Positions 26,901 to 38,900 of a stretch of DNA of 64,000 nt are shown one piece after another (position 1 is the first letter of the stretch; each line of letters opens with the position of its first letter). Source of the DNA: Trichobilharzia regenti (Eukaryota; Platyhelminthes; Trematoda; Strigeidida; Schistosomatidae); NCBI GenBank assembly GCA_944472135.2, contig OX235264.1, positions 92,080,319 to 92,144,318 on the forward strand, read 5' to 3'. Made by a program: the position numbers and the translations under genes. Below the pieces are notes generated by a model. It searched no databases. It was not told the DNA's origin and saw only the letters and a program-made list of their open reading frames with translations.

Positions 26901-29900
26901 AAACAACCAATCAGAAGACGTTGCTCCTTCGCTAACAATAACGCTAATAATAACGTACAAAAAAACCTATAAATACCTCTTCATTTTTTCTAAATAAACG
27001 ATCTGTTGCCTGACCCTTGTCTTCTGTCGTTACAAAACAGCATATATATACACACATACAACCGGCTTCATTTATTAATTTGACTAAAGAAAGTCACGAA
27101 CACATTTGCAGTTGTTTTGATAATACGAACTCGTTTTACTTCATGGGCTCTCTTCAACTGCACACATCCTTTTCACAGTTGATAGTATAAAGTATAAAAC
27201 TTGGGCCCTGTGGTAGAACATAACTCCATGATGGATAAGATTTTATTTTGATAAGTCACACAGTGTTACACAGTAATATTAACTGATGACGTTTCGAGCA
27301 CAAACTATTGCCACTCATAATCATATCAAGTTACTCACACAACTTTTTCCTTCATTTATATACATGTGTGGAACCGATTAGATATTGGAATAAAATTCAA
27401 TATGAGATAATGTACATTCAGAAATAACAGTACGAGTGCTATTGATCAATTACAATCAAATGGGAAATAAGTCGAATGTTTTTACAGTCAAAATAAATAA
27501 TTAACTTGTTAGAAAGTTGTGATGTGTTTGACTTGAGATAGAATTATAAGATTATTTATTATCCTCCTCTGATTTGACTGACTGGTGGTAATAATACCTT
27601 CCATATTTCTGATATTTGCATTGAGTCATTTCTGTTGCATGTGTTGGGTGTAGATTCGATGAACAAGGATTCCGTAATCAATCCACTGTTATACCATATA
27701 AGGAGGGGACATCTGAGACCCTCTGTAGGATTCTCAATAAAGCAGGAACTACAGTGGCATTCAAACCTACAAACTCACTCAGGAACAGGCTCTGTAGGCT
27801 AAAGAACCCTGTCGCTTTACCCAAATAAACAAAATAATATAATTTACAAAATACCCTTCAATGACTGTGAGGTCAACCACATAGGTCAAACTAGTAGGTC
27901 GGAGGTAATCAGATTGTCAGAGTATAAGAATTTAGCTAAGGGAAGAAAGACTGACCCCATAAAGATAAGTAATTCAGAAAAAAGTTCAGCAGTTACACTT
28001 TACGCATTGACTCACAACCACACAATAGCGTGGGTGGGATAGGGTTAAAATTCTAAAAAGTAATCTAAGTAGGTGGACAGAGAGGCTGATTACGGAATCC
28101 TTGTTCATCGAGTCTACACCCAACACAACACATGCAACAGAAATGACTCAATGTAAATGCCAAAGATATGCATGGAAGATATTATTCCCACCAGTCAGTC
28201 AGTCAGTCAGTCAAATCAGAGGAGGATAATAAATGATCTCAAAATTCTATTTCAATCCAAGCATAACACAACATTCTAACATGTTGCTTATTGTGACCAT
28301 AAATAACACTCATATTATTATTTCTGAATGTACATTATTATTCAGATGTCTAATCATTAATTCCACACATGTATGTTAATGAAGAAAAACAGTTGTGTGA
28401 GTGACTTGATATGATTATGAGTGGCAATAATTTGTGCTCAAGACGTGGTTATCAATTAATATTACTGTACAACAACACTGTGTGATTTATCAAAATAACA
28501 AATCTTATCCATAATGGACTTTTCACAGTTATAGATATAAAATACAAGCAACATTATTCTAAAATTGATGTCAGTAGATTGTTTACAAGGGGGAAGGTAG
28601 AGTTCAGATTTCTCTTGGAAACAAGGATCGACTACAGACAAGATCGAACAACTGAGTGAATCTATACATATTATGATGGAGGCATCAAGAGGATGCGGTT
28701 GAATAGTGAAGTAAAATTATGACACAGACAAACAATTAATTATATCTGGAAACTTAATAGTGAGTTCAAATCAGTATATGACAGTTCAAAAATTAAAATT
28801 AAATGGAATGTTACGCAATAGAACAAAAAACACAGAAAAGCACATCAACCAAAACAAATGCAGTTGTTTAGGGGGGGGGCGTAGTGAGAGATTAGTCACA
28901 CTATCTTTTTGTGTGCACAGACGATGAGTTGAAGTCTTTGATATAAATGGATTCTGTAAAATCGAAGCAACCATGGTTTTCTTTTTGTATTAACTATTTT
29001 GTAGTCCTAACTAATTTCTACTGAATGTGCCGTGTCAATTAGGTGTCTGGCAGTTGTGCTTTAGATTAGCAATAGTTCTCTTCGAAATCATTGGCATCAA
29101 AAGACTTCGACTCAACGTCTGTATATACGGAAAGATAGTTTGATTAGTCTCTCACTACCCTAACAACTGTAATTGTTTTGTTGATATGCTTTTCTATGTT
29201 CTGTTCTGTTGCACAACACTCTACCTCCCCCTTTGTCTAATTATTGTGTAAAAAGTTAGTCTTTTAACACTGAATAATTCGTTTACTGGCATCATTTTTG
29301 GAATAATGTGGCTTGTATTTTCTATCTATAACTGTGAAAAGGGTGTGTGCAGTTGAAGAGGATCTGTGAAATAAAACGAGCTCATATTATCAAAACAACT
29401 GCAAATATGTTCGTACCTTTCTTTAGTCAAAATATACACAGTTTGATTATACTACTGATATGATAGCTGGAGAAATGAGTTTTCCTAAATCTACCAAGAA
29501 TGCTGTCGGATATCCGAAAAACTCTTTTTTCGAGGAAGCCATCCACAAAGCCATGTAAGAAAGGAAAGGAAATCGTAAGAGAAATCGAGAAGCCAGTTAA
29601 AAACGACTGTAGATAACAGAGTGAAGTGAAGATGTCTTAATGAAGCTCAATGTTTCACTTGGAACCTTAAAAAAATTATTATTAATATTAAGTGCAGAGT
29701 TTTGTCATAATTACTGGCTTACTTTCCAAGTGGAACATACGGTTTCAGGAGTACACATGTCCATCTCTCACTTTATTCGCTGCAGTCTAGTTTAACTGGC
29801 TCCACTGCTTCGCATAAGTTTTCATTCACTCCTTACACGATCGCCTCCACTACACCACCCTAGGACCAACACACACACACCCAACTCGCCATTTCCCATT

Positions 29901-32900
29901 CGGGTTCCAATCGAGGGATGGCCTGGCATACGATGTGTCAAGTCCACCTCCATTCCTTTGGGCAATAGGTTCATAGTTCGTGGAAAATACCCATATGGAC
30001 ATTAGACCTCAATAATGTTATACCATTTCACACGGAAGATAGAACGCAAAAACCTATGATCAAAAATAGCTAGCCAGGTTTCTCATGTCTTCCACTCTCA
30101 ACAGCCATCTTTTACTCACAGCTGAACTTCGTGTTCTCTTCTTTCCAATAGGTTCTTAGTTGGCTCGTTAACAGCGTTCCTTGGCCATCTGATCTTCAGT
30201 ACCAAGGCATGGAAAGGGAGGTGTTGATAACAGTCTGAAGTAGCCTGTTCCGAATGCTTCCGATGACATATCAAGTCTTTAGAAGGGTTAACTGAATCTT
30301 GTTCCTTATACTAAACGCAGCAGACTTCTACGCTGATTTCAGATGAATGAAAGTTTGATTTACTTTCTTGATCTTGTGGCTGCTTTCGGTATCTAAGATC
30401 ATCCCTGTTGGTTAGGTATCTTCATCAGCCTTCCGTCTTTTCTACGTCTACCCCCCCCCACCTGAAGTCTTGGCATTGCTGCTTCCTCTGCTACCTTGTT
30501 AGTTTTTGTCAGTAAGCCTTCAAGAGTTTGTGTGAAATTACGCAAAGTTCAGATCTTTGTCAGTCTGACGTATACCCATCTGCTCGCTCTGCCCGCTATA
30601 TTGTATGATCCAGCCCAACACAATCAGCAGTGACTGACTGACTGGTTTCAACATACAACTTTGCACAGAAGTGCTGTACCACTTAGAGTTGCCACTTTCC
30701 TTCCATGTAGCACACAAGGAAAGACAAGAGGGAGAGTAAAAAGAGATTCCAAAGACAGATAATAAACAGAAATGTGAGAGAAAAAGAGGCAGTAATATGG
30801 AAGAACAATAGGGTTCTATTGGATACGACAAATCACAAAGAGTGAATTCATCTGCGCCAGCCATTGAGAAGAATGATTTGGAGCCATATCACTAATTGTC
30901 TCCCGCCTTCACTGGTTCATATCATCCCGAAGACCCCGACCAGTCAAGAAGTCAACACATTCCTACGTGTCTGCTTTAAACTAACTGTTTTGGACTTCAT
31001 TGACTGATAAAACCATTTTTCGCTTTAACCACCACTAGCTCCTGTTTTCCAGTCTGACCTATCTTATGTCGGCTAATATTGCCCGTTGAGGAAGACGATC
31101 GATGGCTAGGCTAACATGCGTAACACATGTCTTGAACATCTGAAACAAAGTAATTTCACAACCTCATCGATTGATTTCCCCTCCTTACCTAGCACTCGAC
31201 CAAAGCCTAACCTCAGTATTCCTCATCTTATTATACCACTTCACACGGGAGACAGAACGCAAGAACCTATGATCAAAGACAGCCAGCCAAGTTTTTCATG
31301 TCTCCCACTCTCACAGCCATAAAGAAGTACGGAGCGGACTGCTGAGCAGTACACATGTGCTTTGGTCGATAGTCGGATATCACGTCTACGCCAGAGACGG
31401 CGTGAACTGGCATATGCGAAAATAGCCTTCTGTATCTGTGCTGAGATTTTGTCAGCGACCAACGCATCTTTGACTGCATCACTCACTTAGTGAGACGAGT
31501 TCGAATCTCAGAAGGAGAGACATGAATTCCTTCAAAATTGAAGATACGCCTTGCCCTAACTGGTGAATGCCAGCTAGCACGAAACCTAGGTCGAGCAAGG
31601 CGTCCTCCTGCCGATCGCTTCCAATTATCTAATATCAGCAACTATTTGTGACAACTCATCACTATTTTTACTATGCTTTTTCATGAGAAAAAGTTGTATA
31701 TACATGCGACAGTACGGCTAAGGGGAAAGTGAATTCGCTGAGAAGAGCCCCTTTGCTGAAATACGTGTTTTGTAATACATTTTACACGAATTTATTTCTT
31801 CAGATTTATGATTATTGCACTGTTTATCCTGTTGTTATATCTCAAAGTGTTGTTACATCCAGTTAATTCCAACATAAACAAAACTCTATCTAGCGTGTCA
31901 ATACAAAGAATAAACACACTTTTAATAGGAAAAGCCTAGTACTTGACAGCTATCTCGTCCTAGGCTGGGACTCACCCGTAGTACGCACGCACGGCAGAAT
32001 TGCGAACCCATGACCTTCAAGCTACAAGGAAACCTCATTTATGATTTAGTCACTGGCACCCGACTTTATGACCAGTCCATTAAATTGAAACTTCTACCAA
32101 TTCATGACTTTAGCATGATCACAAGCCAATTTCACACACTTTTTAATGATTCTCTGTCTGATTCCATTATAGATAAGATTTTTATTTTGATAAATCGCAC
32201 AGTGTTTACAGTTATATGAACTGATGACGTTTCGAGCACAATTTATTGCTCATAATCATATCAAGGTAATCACACGACTTCCTAAATTCATTTATATAGT
32301 TCCATTGTTTTTCTCTTGATTTTCACTTGATTTGATTGGTAATAGTATTTTCCATATTTCAGGTATGAGTGACGAGTCATTCCTATTGCATGTGTTGGGT
32401 GTAGACTCGATGAACAAAAATTCAGTAATCAACCTCTCTCTCCACCTACCTAGATTACTTTTTAGAATTTTAACTCTCTCCCACCCTATTGTGTGGTTGT
32501 GTGTTAGCGCATGCATTGCAATCGCTGAGCTTTTTTTTAAATTATTTATCTTCTCGGGGTCAACCATTCTTACCTTAGCTAAATTTTTATGCTCTGACAA
32601 TCTGACTACCCCTGACCTACTAGTTTGACCTATGTAGTTGACCTCACAGTCATTGCATGGTATTTTGTAAATAATATTATTTTGTCTAATTGGGTCAACT
32701 GGGTCCTTTAACCTACAGAGCTTGTCCCTGAGTGAGTTTGTAGGTTTAAATGCCACCCTAATTCCTATTTTATTCAGAATCCTACGTAGTGTCTCAGATG
32801 TCCCCTCTTTATATGGTATAACTGTGGATGACTTATATTCTTTCTTATTTATGTTATTATTACTAGTTTCACAATTATTTTTATTTTGTTTTTGGCCTTT

Positions 32901-35900
32901 AATGATCTTCCTAATGAATTTTATAGGATAGTTATTCAACACCAACGCTTCTTCTATCTGTTTTAATTCATCATTTAGATCTTTTTTTGTGCTACTTAGT
33001 GCCACTGCTCGGTTTGTTAGACATTTAACTAAGCCTGCCTTAACAGTTAAAGGATGAGACGAATTAAAGTCTAAATATCTATTAGAATGCGTTGGTTTTC
33101 TGTACACACTAGTGTGTAGTTTGCCTTCTTCTATTCTTTTTATCTTACAATCTAACATAGCTAATTCTCCTTGTTCATTTTCTGATTCAAATGTGAATTT
33201 TATTCCCTCAACTTGTGAGTTTATATGTGTCAAGAAGCTAGAGATGTGTTCTGTTTTTAACACTGTGAAAGTGTCATCCACATATCTCCACCATATTTTC
33301 GGAGTAGGGTTAAATGTATTGAGGGCACTATTTTCCCAGCTGTCCATAAATATGTCTGTCTGACATCAATCCGTGATCAAACTTGGAGGGAATCAAATCC
33401 CTACAAACAAACTTGCTAGTAGCTGACTAAAGGATGAAGTTGACTACGGTTCTAGTAAGGAATGGTGATCATCCGGCTGAGACTAAGTATATATATACTC
33501 GCCGAATAACATTAGCTGATGCCAGTCCCACTAAAATCACCAACTGGTAGAGGTTAGAATTCATGTACTGTCTATTGAGTCGTTTTCCAATGGTTGAATG
33601 GTCTACAAGCTCACCGCGTAACCAGTAGGGTCCTGGATTCGAAACCTGGCAGTGGGTGTGAGTTCTGCCCATGAGTCCCAAACTACGCTGACGAAACAGC
33701 TGTCCACTACTACTCTCTGTGCCTGATTCCCACTGGTTCTCTCTCTAACTGATGTCAACTCGTCATAGAACCTGTAGCCAAGCATATCCTTTAAAAACAA
33801 ACTCTTGAAGAGCCTAGTAATTTGGATTTAGAAAGACGATATAAAAAAAATATGATAAATGTGAAAAAAGAAATCGTGGCGTTGTCTTACTTTCGACTAC
33901 TTTGTTGATCACCGGCAAAGAATACATCATCATCCAAGGTGGATAGACAATTCTTATCAACACGTGGAAGGCATCGGTTATGATAGGCACATCCACACGT
34001 TTTACATATAGCACCTTTTAAAAAATAGAATATTGACATACAGTATTAGTTAAACACATACAAAAATGGGATGATAAAGTGTTAATTTCTAGTGTAGAAT
34101 TGATATCAGTTAGAGAACCATTAAAATCAAGGAAGTACTGCACAGGTGTTTTTCATCCTAGCCTGGGGTCATTAAAATTCCGCTCAAGTAGCGCTACACG
34201 ACCAACTTGGCTAGCTTGTAATCTAAAAGTCACTGATTCAACTCCCCCCTCACGTTGGGTCATATAAGTGTAGAGTCGCAGACAAGGACGAAACAACTAT
34301 CCGTCCTACTCTAACCGATATAACTTCATACATAATCATCAAAACTTAGAATTATTCTACAACAACTGACTTACCATGGAATATTGACTTATGGCATAGA
34401 TTACAATAGGCTTTTTCAAAAAATGTCTTCCTTTGAAAATGATGCTCTAGTCGTTTAACATTTCGTCGAGCAAAATCTACTATCAACTCTTCACCGATCA
34501 GTGCAATTTGTTCAGCATCATCTTCCCATGAAACGGGTAGACTAAATTTTGCGTATTTTTTTAAAAAAAAAGGTAGAAAGAAAGGAGGAAAGACATAAAG
34601 GAGAACAAAAATAGATCAGTGACAATCTCTTCGAACAGGTTAAGTATGCTTGTAAATTACTGTGAACAGATGAAAGAATCGATACCTTGACGTGGTGATT
34701 GGGTTAGCATATCACAATGACCGAACGAGCTACACTGACTGGAACTAATGTTTTCCCGCTGCAGTTACCGGTATATTCTGTAAGTAAAGTCGTTCTCCTG
34801 GAGAATATGGCTCTAATAGCAGTAGGGCGTTTCCCTAAGATACCAAGTATGCCACCTATGCTACGCCTCTCTGCTCTGGAGACGTGTATATGCGGAGGGG
34901 TTAGAAAATGTAGACCCCAAAAATTGTTTGTTTAAGCTTACCACCTTACGCAGTCAATAGCCAGCCAACCAGTTTTGTGATTGTGCCGCCCGGCTGTACC
35001 ACAGTCCATCATGAGAAGCAATTATCTGTCACACCACACAAAGACGGGCTTACACTTTATGCAATGGAAATTAGGAACGCACCAATCCCGTAAAAAAGGT
35101 GCTTTTTACGCATCAAAATATATATATATACTGATCAGTAAAACTGTTACACAGAATACCCTTCTCTGATACATGACAAAAATGCCTCTGCATTTTGTTT
35201 TGCAGAGTCAACAGTGTAATTAAACCACATTCTGTAAATGTATTCATCTTGGTCTTCTAACCTTAACCGTAGTCCGAAAATATCCCTAAACTAACACTGA
35301 TCTAACTGGAACCAACCATTACATCGGCCTGAATAGATTCATAGTTTGAACCTTAACTTGATCTTTCCCAAACCTAACCTAAGACGTACTAGATGTCTCG
35401 TCCAGTAATGTAACGCTTCATCTAGTATCTTCTATTCACTATTATAGTGTTATTTTTCCTGTTTGACTAACTCTCTCTCTGACTGAAGTTTACGGTCACA
35501 CTCCTTCGGTGCTTGGGGTTTAACTTAGCCCAGACAAATCCTAAATGAAAATATATTTTGGACGAATAAAATTACTACAGAAGCAACTCCAAAATTATGT
35601 GTGATCTGTCTTAAGTAGTTGTGGCCTGGGCTCTGCAGTCCTATTATTCCTGATACCTTTCGAGTAGTAGAAATCAACCTCCATGGAGTGGACAACCAAC
35701 CGGAATGTCTTATCCGCCTAAACACTTCCATAAGCACACAAGGGGCTCTCATGGTCGTCACAGTCAGAAGACTAAGGATAATTGCCGAACGATAATTCAC
35801 TTGTTTAATTGAATTTTAGATTTTCCCATTGATTGATTGGACCGAAGTGTTCGGTCTCAGGTTGAAATGTCGGCCTCAGTGGGAACATCATCACTCATTG

Positions 35901-38900
35901 CAGAATGCAGGTACATCCCGTTGACGAGTCCCAAATAGGAAGAAATGCGCATCCTGGATCGCACTGCTAGTCAGCATCCACCAATTCACTGGTAATTCAC
36001 TTGATTGAAATTGGTTGATCTCACAACTCAAAAATCATGTATGTTGATCGAATCAATGTAACTGACTAACAAATCAGTGTGGAACTTTGAACCAGAATGT
36101 TATGTACACGTCACCCGTAGAGAGTTAACTTGACTATTTGGAGGTATATGACGATTTGAACCTCAATTCAATTTTTTCCTTGCAACTAGTACCTGAGTCA
36201 TCCCCCAAAGTTTATTATCATTATCACATAGGCACAAACTATGTGCATTCTGGGCACAAAGATATGCACCACACAAAACCCTACAGTTTGTGCAAGGGGT
36301 ATAAAATCACCCTGACTCCCAGACTGAAGCATCTAGTTGTCTTAACAGGCCATAGTCTAATCCACAAGATGTTGGAAAAGAGTTAGGGGATACGTTCCCA
36401 TGCTTTCCGATGACCAAAACCGATTCATAAACCGTTCTATTCAACACAGGTTTGGAATCAGGGTTTTTCAGCTCCTCTTCCCTAGACAGGTATACCATCT
36501 TGATGTCCAGCTGTAGGCGTCACACGTTTGCATTTGCTCTTTCATCTTTCAAGGAACACCTCCTCCACCCCACTTGATGAAGACAGTGAATAAAACTTAA
36601 CTGGCAGAGGCTAGCAGCTAGCGGACACATGACAGTATTTCAAAAAGAAGATCGAAGTCTAATTACCTTTAGTTGTACAAGGTCGTTTATGAGGGCCACC
36701 CCCCCCCCCACTAAAGTATAAGTATCAGCATACAATTTACATTCTACTTCCGGTCAGCAGTTCGCTCCGTCCTCCTCTATAACTGTGACTGAGACATGGC
36801 CATTGAAAGTTGAGGAAATGATAACGCATGAAAGCTGTCTTTGATCATATATGTCTGCGTTCTGTCTCCCGTGTGAAGTGGTACAATAAGATGAGAAATA
36901 TTGAGGTTAGGCTTTAGTTGAGTGCTAGGTAGGGAGGAGAAATCAATCGATGAGGCTGAGAAGTTACATCGATAGAGATGGTTAGGACATGTGTTACACA
37001 TTCATTCCTCGACAACGGGCAATGTTAGCTGACATACGATGGGTCAGACTGGAAAACAGCAGCTAGTGGTGGTTAGAGCGAAACATGGTTTTATCAGTGT
37101 ATGAAATCCACACCAGTTAGTTTAAGCCAGCCACGTAGGGAGGTGTAGACTGTCTGACTGTTGGGTTGGGGTCCTCAGAATGCTAAGGACCAATGAAGGC
37201 GGGAGACAATTAGTGATACAGCTCCAAATCATCCTTCTCAATGGCTGGCGCAGATGAATTCACTCTTTGTGATTTGTTACATTCAATAAAACTCTATTGT
37301 TCTTTCCTCACTAACACTTCTGTTTATTACCTCTCTAAATTCTATGTTGCAAACTAGTCAGTTACTTTCGGTTATAAGACACTATCAGCAGCAAGCGAAA
37401 CATCTAGAGTCGCTCATTCACAGCCTTACTCATATCATAATTAAAAATTAAAAGTTCAATGTTTAACAAAAGAAGAAAGAAAGAAAAGAAAAGTATAAAT
37501 TACCCTGTACGTGCTCGATAAACAATTAACTGTTCTAAATGCAAACCACGATGTGATAACTTCTTTTCTAAAGCATGCTTAATCTGTTGACCAGATTTTA
37601 TTTCTACCAGTGTAAACTGACTATTCGGTAAATTTGCACGTAAACGTAACTTTGTAATCGGTGGCCTTGTTGTTGTTGTTGTTGATGATGATGATGGTTG
37701 ACTGCTGTCCACTTGAATTGAATTCGTCAATGATGATGATGACGAGGAGGTAAGTAGTTGTAGACAAGATGACGGTTGAGATAACAGTGAACCATTCATC
37801 ATGACTTTGTTTATTAAGGATGTAAGATTTGTATTATCTTCATTATTAGTAGTAGTAGTACTACTGTTAGCAATATTAGTAGTACTGTTACTGCTATTAT
37901 TATTATTGTTGTTCAACATCATTGTTGTCACCATCATCATATACTGATCAAGTTTAGCTTTCCAATCTTCTAATTCACACGTATACTTATCAATAGCCGA
38001 CTGGACAATATTTATATCATTAGAGACTTCATCGTATTCTTTTGTAATTAAACCAGAATAATCTTCATGACGATTAATGAAATTCAACAGTTGGTAGGTT
38101 TTCAACTGTAAAGCCTGATTGACTAAGGTGAAGTCAGCAATCTGTTCACAAAAAGAACAAAAGAAGGAGAAGAAGAAACAAACACTTGATGAAGTCAGGT
38201 TTCGGCTTTTGTGTATGGCGGAGGCGCTGGAAATTCGTCAATACAACCCCCGAACTGTGTATACAGAAAATGTTTGTCCAGTCTCTTATTCTACCTTAGT
38301 CTTAACCTTTTCCCTAGTCGTTCCCAGTAAAAAAAAAATTTTGATTTTCTTTTCAAGTGTTGGTTTGTAGGGATTTTAATGGTTACAGGATTTCATCATG
38401 AGCTGACATTGGTTAGAGAACCATTGGAAAACCTGGGAGTACTGGACAGCCGTTTCATCAGCCTTGTTTGGGACTCTTCATCAGTACGCACCTACCGTCA
38501 GGGTTGGAACCCAGGACCTTCCGGTTACAAGAAGAGCTCATAGACCATTAAGTCACTGGGACCCGATCCAACGGACCTTGAATTCTAACTTCTGCCAATT
38601 CACGACAGAGAGCGACCATTTCGCAATGCCTCTTTTAATGAGTTACTGTCTCATCTTCAACCTGCTCATAATGAAATCCTGTAACCAATCAAATCCCTAC
38701 AAACCAACACTTGAATATCGATGAAATTCTCACTAGCGACTTGCCCTATTCAGGTAGGTAGTTACCTGGGTTTCTAGTGAGAAGTCGTGACCAGTAGGGT
38801 GCAACAGGTCGGGTGTGAGGACAAATACTCGCCGAAGACATTGGCTACTGGTCGCGCTATGTCGTGGATTGATCCACTTTTCTTTTTTTAATTTTCAATT

